A DNA stretch of 64,000 bases from Sipunculus nudus (taxonomy: Eukaryota > Annelida > Sipuncula > Golfingiida > Sipunculidae): NCBI GenBank assembly GCA_026874595.1, contig CM049306.1, positions 74,215,642 through 74,279,641 on the forward strand, given 5' to 3'. Under the pieces are notes generated by a model that searched no databases, was not told where the DNA came from, and was given only the letters and a program-made list of their open reading frames with translations. Below, in pieces: positions 26,201-38,262 of the stretch. A program made the translations under genes and the position numbers. Position 1 is the first letter of the stretch. Each line of letters begins with the position of its first letter.

Positions 26201-29200
26201 TACCTAGCACTGCTAATGAATGTGATAAAAAGAAACTTGAAACTGTAGATAAGCATGGTGATAGTGATGTTATAGTTACTGATGACCAAAATGAAAGACT
26301 AAATGGGGAGCATGTCACCACTGTAGACACACCTAAAACACAGAATTCGGACACTGTCAACAGACTTAATACTCAAATGACAAATACTGTAGGAAGGCTT
26401 GAAAGCGGCAGTAAAGAAAAACCTGAAACTCAAAAGCCTGAGACTGTAAATGAACCTGAAATGCATGAGCCTAAAACTGTTGACAAACCTAAATCACAAA
26501 AACCTGATACTGTGGAAAAACCTGAAACTCCAAAGCCTGAGAGTATAGACAAACCTGAAACTCAAAAGCCTGAGACTGTAGACAAACCTGAAACACAGGA
26601 TTCTGGAAATCTAGACAAATCTGAAACACAGATGTCTGAGACTGTAAATAAACCTGAAACTCAAAAGCCTGAGACTGTAGATAAACCTGAAACTCAAAAG
26701 CCTGAGACTGTAGACAAACCTGAATTGCAGAAGCCTGAGACTGTAGACAAACCTGAAACTCAAAAGCCTGAGACTGTAGATGAACCTGAAACTCAAAAGC
26801 CTGAGACTGTAGGCAAACCCGAATTGCAAAAGCCTGAGACTGTAGACAGACCTGAAACTCAAAAGTCTGAGACTGTAGACCAACCTGAAACACAGGATGC
26901 TGAAAAAGTTGACATACCTGAAACACAGGATTCAGAAAATGTAGACAAATCTGAAACACAGAAGTTGGAGACTGTAGATAAACCTGAATTACAGCAACCT
27001 GAGACTGTAGGCGAAACCGAACCTCAGAAGCCTGAGACTGTAGTCAAACCTGAAACTCAAAAGCCCGAGACTGTAGACAAAACAGAAACAGGGGATGCTG
27101 AAATTGTAGACAAACCTGAATCACAAAGACCAGAGACTGTAGACCAACCTGAAACACATGATGCTGAGACTGTAGACAAACCTGAAACTCAAAAGCCTGA
27201 GACCGTAGATGAACATGAAACTCAAAAGCCTGAGACTGTAGACAAACCTGAAACTCAAAAGCCTGAGACTGTAGACGAACATGAAACTCAAAGGCCTGAG
27301 ACTGAAGACCAACCTGAAACTCTAAAGCCTGAGACTGTAGGCAAACTTGAAACTCTAAAGCCTGAGACTGTAGGCAAACCTGAATTGCAAAAGTCTGAGA
27401 CTGTAGACAGACCTGAAACTCAAAAGCTTGAGACTGTAGACCAACCTGAAACACAGGATGCTGAAAAAGTGGACATACCTGAAACACAGAATTCTGGAAA
27501 TGTAGACAAATCTGAAACACAGAAGTCAGAGACTGTAGGTAAACCTGAATCACAAAGACCTGAGACTGTAGACAAACCTGAAACACATGATGCTGAAAAT
27601 GTAGACAAACCTGAAACTCAAAAGCCTGAGACTGTAGACAAACCTGAAACACAAAAGCCTGTGACTGTAGACAAACCTGAAACACAAAAGCCTGAGATTG
27701 TAGACGAACATGAAACACATGATGCTGACAATGTAGACAAAAGTGAAACACCTGAAACTGTAGATAAACCTGAATCACAAACACCTGAGACTGTATATAA
27801 ACCTGATGCTGTAAGCAAATCTGAAACACAGGAAACAGACAATGACAATTCTGAAACAAAAAAGCCTGTTAATGCAAACAGTAATGAATCATGGGAACTT
27901 CATACTATAGAAAGCAGTGCTATGGAAACTGATAATGTGGTGGCAGAGCTTGCACCTGTAGACAAAAATGTTATCGATGATAAGGAGAACAAAGAATTAA
28001 ATTCACAGCAAGAAAGTCCTGCAGAAAAAACTGATAGTGATAATGTTATAAAGGATAGTGACCAAAATGGAAGGATAAATACAGAGCAATTAAGTCCTGC
28101 AGATATATCTGAGACTGCTGGTGCTGTGAAGAAGGATATTGAATCAAACACACAGCAAGTTAACCCTGCAGACAAAAGTGATGTGATAATGAATAATGAT
28201 ATAAAAGATGTAGCTGACATGGAGCTGTCAATCGAAACAAGTAAATGTGAGAGCAGTGATCTTGCCCCTTCAGATGATATTAAATTGGTTGCTGATCAAC
28301 CTGGCGTGTCCATTACAAGTGATGACCAAGCCACAGGTGATGTATCCAGTGAAGAGCAAGGGAAACAAGCAGGTGCTCTGACAGAGATTAGTGATACTGT
28401 TATTGATACTGGAGATGATGCTGTAAATAGCTGGGATGGAGTGAAGGCAGTCACAGATGATGCTACATGTGACAGTGAAGATGTGACAGATAGTAAACAA
28501 AATGTTGATAAACTTGTTGAACAAAAGAGTGAAAAGACTGATGATATAGATAAAATAAATGTAGAAGACAATACCTCTCTGCTGCTTGAGCTGCAAGTAG
28601 GAGAAGAGCAGGCTCCAAACACTGACAGTAATGTTTGTCCTGCTGATGTGGTGAGAGAAACAGAGTCAGTTCACCCTGAGGTGACTGACAGAATAAAAAC
28701 CGTAAGTAGAGGAACGGACGAGCAATCATCAGATTTGGATATAACCACAAGCAAACAATGTGATGATAATTTACAAGATACAGATAACGCTGATGCTGCT
28801 CCTGGTTCTGTGGTTCCTGATAAAGTTGACCCAGTTTGTGATGTCACAAATACATGTGTACCAGTCGATAAAACATTTGAGGGGAACACTGAAGGGGGGA
28901 TGGATGAGTCACATGATAAGGACAGGGAGTCTGAGAGTAAACTAGTTGATGTTGTAACCAGTGATGTATCAAAACAAACTGCTCCAACAGACGTAGGAGC
29001 AGCTGATAGTGCTCCAGATAACCAACCACCTGATGAAAAGGATGATATTACAGCTGATACCCAGGCTGAAATAGATGCTGGAGCTAAGGCTGATACAGAG
29101 GCTGAATTAGATGCTGAAAGTAAGACTGAAGGATTGCCTGTTGACATTGCCAGTGGTGACACTGATACTGTCGGAACAGTAAGTGCAGCACCAGGTGAGT

Positions 29201-29997
29201 CAGTCACAGAATCAGACAGCACTGAATCAGAAACCACAACAGAACTGTCACAGGATGTACAGAATGTCCCACCGGCTGGTGTAGCCAAACACGATGGTCA
29301 CATAGCAGCAGGTGAAAGTGATGGAGATGTAAATGCAGCAGAAACCCTGATCCCTGGGACTGAAGAAATGCAAAGTAAACCTGAACAGGCTGCTCCAGCA
29401 GAGAGTGAAACTGCAGCAGCAAGTTCAGTGTCAGAGATGCAAGTTTGTGATAATCATGCTATCACACAAACCCAGGATCCTGTTAACACAGTTTCTGGAC
29501 AAGAGGATCCTGTTAACACAGTTTCTGAACAAAAGGATCTTGTTAACACTGTTTATGAACAAAAGGACCTTGTTAATACCATTTCTGAACACAAGGATCT
29601 TGTAAACACTGTTTCTGAACAAAAGGATCTTGTTAACACTGTTTTAGAACAAGAGGATCCTGTTTACACAATTTCTGAACCAAATGGAATTGTGCCAAGT
29701 GAACAAATCAGCAAAGAAAGTGACAAAATATTGTCTGAAAATGCCACTGACCCTGAGGAAGCTCCTTTATCAAGAGGGTCTTATAATATTGACTGGGATA
29801 ATTTGGATCCTGATTTTAACCCTTTTGCTAGCAAGCCAGGCTCAGGTACATCAGTTATGAAACCCCCAACACAGAAACCCAAGAAAGCAGCACCTGCATC
29901 TAAACGTACAGCAAAGAAACCCAAGAAGGCATCAGGAGTGTCTAAACTTGACAGCAAGCCTTCACAGAAAGTTAACACCAGCGCTGTGAGTCAAGAG
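23212..29997 (+). CDS. TACC: TACC giant exon: acidic repeat region with SDP motif
   Basis: One open frame of 2262 codons up to the donor GAG|GTACAC; a second in-phase donor GCT|GTGAGT ends it at 29985. The start MGQEGSK fits an N-myristoylation signal. Residues ~1-1070 are Ser/Asp/Asn-rich and disordered, with an acidic SSDEDEFEDAETG patch at 720-732. Residues ~1071-1545 are ~43 copies of PETQKPETVDK. Residues 2087-2156 are seven copies of a QKDLVNTVSE-type decamer. Residues 2188-2205 are the SDP motif RGSYNIDWDNLDPDFNPF, followed by a Lys/Pro-rich basic tail. Without splicing the frame stops at 30058-30060. Vertebrate TACC2 also has a giant acidic exon and an MG-N-E-N-S start. Role: probably a long isoform with extended disordered scaffold; a specific function is not shown. 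Confidence 0.9.
26422..27846 (+). repeat. coding 33-bp minisatellite (PETQKPETVDK)n
   Basis: About 43 units of 33 bases encode an 11-residue repeat, residues ~1071-1545. Variants include ELQ, EHETQ, SETQ, ETHDAEN and ETQDSGN. Because 33 is divisible by three the frame survives unit gain or loss. Stretches repeat at 561 bases (17 units), for example the block from 26851 against that from 27412. Long frames on the minus strand here (271 and 156 codons) are a by-product of the repeat. Confidence 0.95.
29470..29679 (+). repeat. coding 30-bp minisatellite (QKDLVNTVSE)7
   Basis: Seven units of 30 bases encode a 10-residue repeat at residues 2087-2156, with D-P or D-L at positions 3-4 and VNTV in the middle. 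It lies 30 residues before the SDP motif and is unrelated to the 33-bp array. Confidence 0.95.
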
Positions 29998-31818
29998 GTA
30001 CACAGCATGGGGTTTTTGTACTCATTTACCCCATGTTGTTTTACCCCCAGCAAAGCATGAGATTTGTCGCCACACTTTACCCTCTTTCATCTCATATGAC
30101 ACATGCATGCCCCTCCCACCCCAACCCCATTTCCAGTTTTGAAATGTTATAAATATCATGTCTGATGCTGCACTCATTCTATTATTCTGGCTAACCCTGA
30201 AATGTTCTTGTTCCACGACTGCTTCAGTACTGATTACTGGATAATGTCAAATTTACATTTTCTTATTCAGTAGGCATCTGGTAAGTATGCATCTTTCAGA
30301 TTCATTCCTTGGTTTTTACTGTTAATGCTGCATCATACATATATGCATGGTTTGCTGAAAAAAAGAAAGGAAATATAAAAACACATGGTATCGACTGATA
30401 GGGTGATAGGTGGCAAAATAACTTAGTGTTAGACAAATGTTTTTATTAACTATTGTTTATAGCTGGTTTATGCACATGTGGTTATTCATGGAGCTTGTTT
30501 GTTTAGGCAGGAACCACATCAACACACATTAAACAGGATGTCATAACCTGTGGTTGTATACAGACAGTTATATCTTGTCAGGGGAGGATCCACTTTTTTT
30601 GGGGGGGGGGGGGGGGATTTTTACACCCTCTATTCCCTTTCCGCTTACTGAAGGAAATTGTTTTTTTGCAGTGTTTTCACTTAATTTCAGAATTTTTAAG
30701 GCCCCCCCCCCCCACACACACGCGCATTTCTTTTCTGGATTTGTGTCTCTTAATAGTATTAATTGTGATCCCTCCCTGCTAATGAAATAATATCAGCATT
30801 AAATTTATCATATCTGTCAGATGAAGCGATGTAATTCAGCTGTTACATACATGTATTCACGAAGATCATGGAGGTTGGAGTAGGGGGATATTAGCATAAT
30901 AATAATGGCCTGACAGACAAGCAGCTCTACATATTTAGGCTGTACATAGGGACCAGCATTTGCATCATGTTGGTTTAGTGTATAGAGAGAGATCAGTGTG
31001 TGTGTATAAATACTGGTTCTGGTGTTACCAGGTGCTCTTGATACAGGCCACTTAATCTATATAATTGAACTGGTGCTGGACAGAATTTATTGCCGTGGGG
31101 GTGGTTACAAACATAATTTGAGTGCCAGACATAACTCATGACCAGGGGGTGGTTATAAACACACTTGCCAGGCTATGCTGCTGACATCTGTTGGCTGTTT
31201 TGGGAACTTATAATGAAAAACATTTCTGTGTAATATTTCAACAATTCTCTCATACTCTCTCTGTCACACACATTTGGTCAAAAAGAAAGCAAATGCAATA
31301 ATAACAAGATTTATATTGACGATCAACAAATAATTCACAAAATAATTAAATCTCACCTGGTTTCACCAGTGAAAGAATGTATGTTTGTCTGCCTTATTTT
31401 TCACAGTTATTGCACATCAAATTATTTTAGAAAATGTAAACTGATGCCCTCAGGTGCTGCTTTGTAAAATATGGTTTGTATACTGTTACTAGATATATTC
31501 TTTTGGAAATGAGAAACAAATACAAAGTTTGCAGTGGAGTAAAAAATACCAAAATTGTTGCCACTTGAGGCAGTAGGCATAGCTTTGCATAGTCTAGGTG
31601 ATGAATCAAGGGTCTGAGCTAAAGGTCCAGTTGCTGCTGGAACATTTTCTTAAATTTTTATCCATAGATGCTAAGGAGGTTTACGCAGATCTTTTGTTAA
31701 TTGTTTACATGTATGTTGTCCAGGATCACTAAACTATCAGATAATGTAGTTACCAGTTTTATCAGCTTTATATTCACAGTTTAGGTTTATTGCTCTGAAA
31801 TGGTAAGTTTTTCATTTT
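29998..31818 (+). other. intron after the giant exon
   Basis: Non-coding. It contains a G run at about 30600-30616 and a C run followed by CACACACACGCGC at about 30703-30725. No other structure was recognised. Confidence 0.65.
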
Positions 31819-32940
31819 TAGCTCAGCTGACTATAAGTCATCTGAGCTATAGTCGTGGTCCATTGTCCGTCGTCCGTCCGTCTGTCCGTCCGTCCATCCG
31901 TCCGTAGATGTGGCACGTTTTGAAACCGTAAGACCTAGGAATCCAAAATTGGGCATAGTGTTCAAGATGTCCCCAAGATCTCCTACCAAGCCGAAAACTG
32001 GGTCTTTGCGACTTTGTTCCTTTGAGAAATTAAGGAAAAACCTCAGTTTTTTATTAAAAACCTATTTTCACACTTCAGGGCTGCCTAATATCAAAACCAC
32101 TCATCTGTTTTTCCTCATATTTACCATAAATATTCCTCTATATAGTTCCTATGTACATGCCTGAAATTATGTCTGTATTATATAATTTAAGAAAGTTATG
32201 GGCCAGAACATAATGCATTTTGTAAAAAATCAGGAAAGATATTTGATCACTTAACACAAAACTTGTTAAAGCTATGGACTTTTTTTCAAGTAATATAACT
32301 TTAATTAATCAAAATTAAATTGTATACCCAAAATTAGATCAAAATCTTTTAAATTTTTTAAAATATTAACAAAAATAAAAAATTGGTACCTTAAATTTTG
32401 CCTAACTTTGACCATGGCACGTTTTTTTCCTGTAAGTACTGTGGATTTAATTTTCTCAGCATGTTTTTGTTAGCATTTTTTCTGTTAACACCAAAAAATT
32501 TGAAACCAGTTGATCAAAAACTGTAGATTTTATTCAAGTTTTCAAGCACCATGTAAAATATTGTTTACATCAGGCTAGTGTTATGCAGTTTGCAAGAGCT
32601 TAGCTCCCCAGCTTAAGCTCTCAGTTCCTAAAATTTGGCATACAATTAGATGTCTCCAAAATTCCCTACCATGCCAACAATTTGGTCACTAGGACTTAAT
32701 ACCTTTGAGATATTAATGAAAAACTTCATTTTTCAATTAAAAACCCCTTGTTACACTTCAATACTGCCTAATATCAAAACCACTGATCTGACTTTAATCA
32801 TATGTAATATACATGTTTTTCTATACATTCTCTGTGCACATGCCAGAAATGATGTCAGTATTGCGTAATTGTTTTAAGTTATGGGCCCAAACATAATGCA
32901 CTTTGTAAAAAAATTTGTCCAAAAATTGTAGCTTTTATTA
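31819..32940. mobile_element. tandem-array element D, right end uncertain
   Basis: It starts with the same hairpin as element C: TAGCTCAGCTGACT/AGTCATCTGAGCTATA at 31819-31851. A (GTCC)n-type tract follows (31866-31906). Two diverged copies of a ~680-base unit start near 31966 and 32650 (shared: CC(C/A)TACCA(A/T)GCC..., CCTTTGAGA.ATTAA..AAAA, CACTTCA..CTGCCTAATATCAAAACCAC). There is no coding capacity. The right end could lie anywhere up to about 33.1 kb. Confidence 0.5.
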
Positions 32941-34878
32941 ATGTTTTTATGAGATCATGTCAGACCTTGGCTCTCTCCAGCCACTCTTGAGTCACCTGTA
33001 TGTTGACCTTGTTGAACTTTCAGCAAATTATGCACGCTTGAGGCGAGGCATATACTGGGGCAGCAAGGCAGCTTATGGCCAGCCACAGTTGATCCAGGTG
33101 TCCAACCCAACTCATCTAGTAGTTTTAACCAACAACATAACAATAAACAATAAATTAATCAATTTTTATTGGTTTTTAATAACAAATTAAAGAAAAATAG
33201 AAAAGGAATTTGTTAGATTATAATAATGGGGAATTAACTTGCAGTTACTGATGATATAAGAATCTTGTATCGATGGATAGAATGTCACATATTCCAAATA
33301 ACACCATGCAGTCACCTATGGCATTTTTCAGTTCAGTTTTAATAATAAAAAAGTAAATCATATTATTCATTACTAATCATTAGGGATCATATGAAGGAAA
33401 TTAATGATAGACAAAGATGCAGTTGATAATATTAATCTAGATTCCTACTGTGTCTAGTGTATACATTGATGTGAAATTAGTCCAAAATAAATATATCACA
33501 TTTATTTTTTTTTAAATATAAATAAAAGCCATAAAACCAGGTACTTATGATCATAATTTAAATGTGTGAATTTTGTACATTCTCGATTCTCAACACCATT
33601 GTTTGGTGAAATACTGAAAACTGAATAAATACCAGACATGGTGGGAATACTTTGCAATTGTATTTAAATACGAATATGAATATGTACTCCATTATAAATT
33701 TTCTTGCATAAAGAATGGAAGGAAATTCAGGAAAAAATGAAAGTATATGAATACCAGTGCAAATACTTTCCAAATGTATTCATGAATGCATTCATGAATA
33801 TATTCTTTAATATTATTTTAATAATCATTTCAGTTATATTTCATTTTAAAAATCATACGATTCTCTTATTATTTTTAATAAAAATTATATCTGGGACAGT
33901 ATTTGTAATTTTTAAATAAATAGTTAAACTCTTATATTATATGTTCTGCTTATAAGTTATATGGCCAAGTCAAAATCTGTGTGACAATAGTACTCCATTT
34001 GTTAATAAAATAAATGAAATCAATTCTCTTCTCTGTCTCCAAAGGTACTATCAAAATCATACATAAGCTTAACAACAACAACTCATAATACAGCTTATAC
34101 TTTATGGGCAACATCCACACATATTTAATAAGGTCACAAGTCACTAGGCTACTTTGTGGTGTCACTGCAATAACTTCTGAAGAATAGGAAGGATTTTGAA
34201 AAACTTATCATTATTGTTAATAAAATATCTCGCCTTAGTTCCATTTACAGCAAAATCCATGCATATTTAATGAGGTCAGAGGTCACTGCACTTTAGAGGC
34301 ACCTTGGTGACTAACCAAAGATCCTATAGATTTTCATGAAACTCATAAAACATTTACCAGTAAAGTTTTATACCTGAATTTACTTCTCATCAAAATTAAC
34401 TCATATTTTATGAGGTCAGAAGTCACCAGATACACAACAGTCATGTTTATACGGAGGTTTGCAATGTCTTGTTTTTCTGTGTCATGGTCTATAGTTGAAC
34501 CTTAATGCTGTTTGATAATGGGTGTGACAAGATTGAGAAAACCTCTTTAAGGATATGCTGATAAATGTCATTCTCTGTTGTTGTGTCTTTTTCAAGAAAA
34601 CTACACTCAGATGTGTCCATTTCCAGTTATGACAGTTTTGTTATATATCTTATTTGTTTTCAAAACAAACCTGTTTTGATGAAGGCAGATTTGATCACAG
34701 CTTTTATAATTTTCGTGTATTGAATTTGAATGCCTTGGTCTGAAAAAGACTGCTCTGCAAAGGGAATTGCCAGAATATAACTAAAGATGTATTGAGACAT
34801 GTATGTCATTTATTTTTCAAATGCTCTCATTCATATGCCTGAGAATATGTGAAAGTGTGCCTCCTGTTTTTCAATTAG
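32941..34878 (+). other. intron, nothing recognised
   Basis: A less AT-rich patch at about 32955-33125 may be the end of element D. The rest is very AT-rich. From about 34080 to 34430, three diverged segments share a 'GAGGTCA(G/C)A(A/G)GTCAC' core (near 34130, 34270, 34415), another relic of the AGGTCA-bearing repeats. Confidence 0.5.
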
Positions 34879-34950
34879 GACATTCCCATACTTCTGAATG
34901 TGAGATGCATTGTTGATATTGCACTGAGTGAACTTTACCTGACCACCAAG
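34879..34950 (+). CDS. candidate 24-codon cassette exon of TACC
   Basis: A good acceptor (CCTCCTGTTTTTCAATTAG) and a good donor (CCAAG|GTGAGA) bound exactly 72 bases. Only one of the three frames is open, and it is phase 0 at both ends, the phase required between either N-terminal exon and exon 38072. The peptide begins DIPILLNV and ends ELYLTTK; it is more hydrophobic than the rest of the protein and matches nothing I know. It could be chance, since introns of this size contain many splice-like sites. Confidence 0.25.
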
Positions 34951-37900
34951 GTGAGAGTGGCCCTGTATTCACACCAGCAGGCACATGTCCCCAGACCATT
35001 ACAATATAACAATACATGTTTTGGCATTGGCTTACCAAGGGCAGATCATAGCCAACACAGAGAACTCAGAGCTGGTCATAACTGAACCCTCAGCTGAGAG
35101 CCACTTGGGTAAATAAGTTTTAGTTTCTCCACAAACAGTCCATTTGATTTCTTCTGACACAAGTCACAGATGAGGAGATACACCAACCACAATAAAATGC
35201 AAGTAATGTGGTTCATATTTCATTGTTTTAACCTGTACCTGAAGTGTATGTTTTAGAAATGAGTTTGATTTGGGCATGCCCCCCAGTGAACATTACCTAC
35301 TGCATTAGGTTCACACTGGCTTTGTTTACAGTTATGCTACAGCATACATTCCTGTGATCAAAAGTGAAACATTGTCTAATTGTTTTCAGACATTTTCAGA
35401 CTATTCTCTTAGAATTTTGTTACCTTTAGTCTTATTGTTTAGTGCTGAGGTTTAAGCTTGTTTGAATATCTACATCAGGCAGGATTGCAAACTTTGTGGA
35501 TTTATAAGGTGGAGTTAATTGAAGTGAAGGATATTGAAATCAACTGTGGGGGTCTGTATGTCCATAATTTATGTGTGATGCGGCATCTTAAATTGTATTC
35601 ATACTAATTCAAATAGCAGACCTGTACATCTAACAGGCCTCCTCATCTCATAACATTGTGGTGCATTCTCTGTTTATTTTGTTATTTTATGAATTCTACA
35701 TTGGGTAATATTTTTCAAATTTCAAATATGCCATTAAAAGTTGAAGTACCATATTTATTTGTCACATAATATGTTAACAGAGGATTCATTTCTCTGGACA
35801 AAATTTTCTAGTAATAATTGGTGAACACTTATTTGCAGTATTGCTTATAAGTACGAATTACAAGCTCTGCTGGCCGGGTCACATATATTATAAAATCAGC
35901 TTTGTTATTGCTGCTGCAGTTCACACCCTTGCCTTGTTGTATGCTGCATGCTGTACCCCAGTGCTCTTGTATGCTGCCAGGTGTTGTTGTTCCACAGCAC
36001 AGATGAAACTGATATTTCTAGGCACATCAGCCTGACTCACATGCAGCAAACAGATGCTGACTTGCTGCTGCTGCTGCAGCCAAGCCTTTGCTATTACCCC
36101 AGGCCCTTTGTACAAGGCTGATGTGCTGGCCAGCAACAGCATACACACACATACTAATCACACTACACTACACTACAGGCCTATGAATGGCTCCTCTGTG
36201 AGTATGATGTAGAGTAGAATTAGAGGTAGGACTTTGTTTGTAAAATTGTTTGAGGATTGAAAGAAAATGACCAATTAATAAATTGATTTTTTTATGCTCT
36301 ACTATATTTTCCATAATATATTCTAATATCAGTCAGTACATTTGTAAAGGCTAAATTTATAATTATGTTAGGAATCATGCAAATAGTCTACAATATCAGT
36401 CAGGAAGTCAATTTATAAAGGGGCACTAATAACTGAACATATGTGTATGGCAACATCACAGTTTACACTAAAAATCAAAGTTACAGCGAGGTTGTTGACA
36501 TTTGTCCGTTTCCTTAATGTTGGTAGATTTCCCCAAAATAATAGCCATTAATTGGACTTCTTCAGTGCATGTGTATACACTGGTTTATAATATGCTATAC
36601 ATAGATGCAACCAATTACATATATTATGAAAGAAAACAACCAATCATCGGTGTAATTGATGAACTGGCACACCAATAGTAATTATCTATCATGTTGTTTT
36701 ACTGATAAGAATTTAATCTAATGATTGGTGTCATAATGGTCTTAAATAATCTGTCACATAGGAATATTTACTTAGTACCATATGATAATAACTAGGATTC
36801 CATCTTTAAACAGACATGTCAGTATTAAGTAAACAAAAGTCAGCCTGCACACCTTTTCAGTTCAAGTTTGATTACATTTATTGAATTTTTAACCCAGGTC
36901 TATGTATTCACAGAACTTAATGGTTCTTACCGTTTTGTAGTTCATTTAGACCAGACTTTCAGCAGTAGAGTTGATTAATAAGTTAATATTATAATTATAG
37001 GTATTCAAATTTATTCTTAAATAGCAGGTAAATATCTGTACTGCAGATCTGTACTGCTGTGTGTTATCCACCACATGGTAAATAATGTTCTGATGTATAT
37101 AACATACATGTATAATAATCAATATGATATTCACACATATCCTTATGAAATGAAAGCATTTAGTATTGATGTGTACACATGCACTGCATCACTATTTGAT
37201 CAATATTTACTCTTGTTAATTATTACTTCAGTACCAGTTTAAGGCCATAGTTTGCCAGGGTTAATTGGGGGTATCTATCTGAAACAGGTTCTGTTCACTA
37301 TATTGTTCATCAACATCCCCTGACAATTTCCTGTAGCTCCTGTATGTCTAGCTTCAAAGGCTTTCGAATATAAGAAATAACTGAACTGGAATTTGAGGGT
37401 TCAAGGATACATGTGATATATTTGAAGGCAAGTTGGGTTTTAACTTTACATGAAAACCCTCTGGTTACGTTTGTGTTATGAATGAAGATTTTAGGAAATT
37501 CTTAGTAGAATTGTTAAAATTAGTTCCATTTACAGCTGAGTCAGGGGGAGATGAGCTCACATGTATATTCAGTTATGCTCCCTGGTTAATTCACTTTGGG
37601 TTTATTACATGCATGGCTGCTTCCATAATATGAGCCAATGTTTCATATGTATGGGGTGACATGTCACAAGGAAATATGCTGCTGTGTATGTAGTGTATGG
37701 GGAATGTGGACCGTTGGATCCTCCTGGCGTTTGGATATTTTTCCTTTCCTTTGTTCTGGGCATGTTCTACTTTGTTTTTGAAGGAGGAATGAAGTTTTAA
37801 GAAATATTGAAAATATTCAGGGTACACTTTGATTTCAACATATATGTTTTAAACACTATGTCATTTTGATTTTAGTCTGTCATTCTTTTGAATATTTAAA

Positions 37901-38071
37901 TAAAAGAAATAGAAGAGAAATGTAAGATGCATTCTTTCACTTATTCATTCAATCATTCAAAAAAATTACAGAGATCAAATATATTGCACAAATTCCTTAA
38001 GTATTCTATGTAACATTTGTTTTTTTTTATGTAAATTTTATTTTTCATTCTGCTCACATATTCATATTCAG
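34951..38071 (+). other. intron, nothing firm
   Basis: Low-complexity CTG/CAG-rich sequence occurs at about 35905-36140 (including GCTGCTGCTGCTGCAG near 36063). The rest is AT-rich and featureless. It ends in a usable acceptor, CATATTCATATTCAG. Confidence 0.6.
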
Positions 38072-38262
38072 GTGACCTTTGAAACCCCTGCCAAGCCAGC
38101 TAAGGTTCCCACTCCAAAAAGGTACGAGGGGATAAGAGAGTTAGACGAGGAGGAGAACTGGAAGGAGCGGACGTCCGTCATAACCAAGGAGGAGCACCTG
38201 GCCAACTGTCAGCTGGCCCAGGACATCCTGGACGAAATCATACAGTCAGTACCTGTACAAAA
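38072..38262 (+). CDS. TACC: TACC common exon 2: VTFETP segment
   Basis: The acceptor TATTCAG precedes the exon and the donor AAA|GTATGT follows. The phase is 0 in and two bases out. It encodes VTFETPAKPAKVPTPK and then a charged, probably helical segment (RELDEEENWKER...LAQDILDEIIQSV). VTFETP matches the FETP/FQTP motif that, from memory, is found near the N-terminus of vertebrate TACC1 (FETPEAETP) and TACC3 (VTFQTP). It is the first exon shared by both isoforms. The reading frame runs past the donor for about 45 codons, but those codons are intronic in character. Confidence 0.85.

Noticed and set aside
26489-27859. Minus-strand frames of 156 and 271 codons with a QVCLQSQAFEF-type repeat
   Set aside because: They are the complement of the 33-bp coding repeat; a repeat length divisible by three keeps every stop-free frame open. 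Composition and splice context support only the plus strand.
28671-29288. Minus-strand 205-codon Ser/Val-rich frame
   Set aside because: Shadow of the giant TACC exon.
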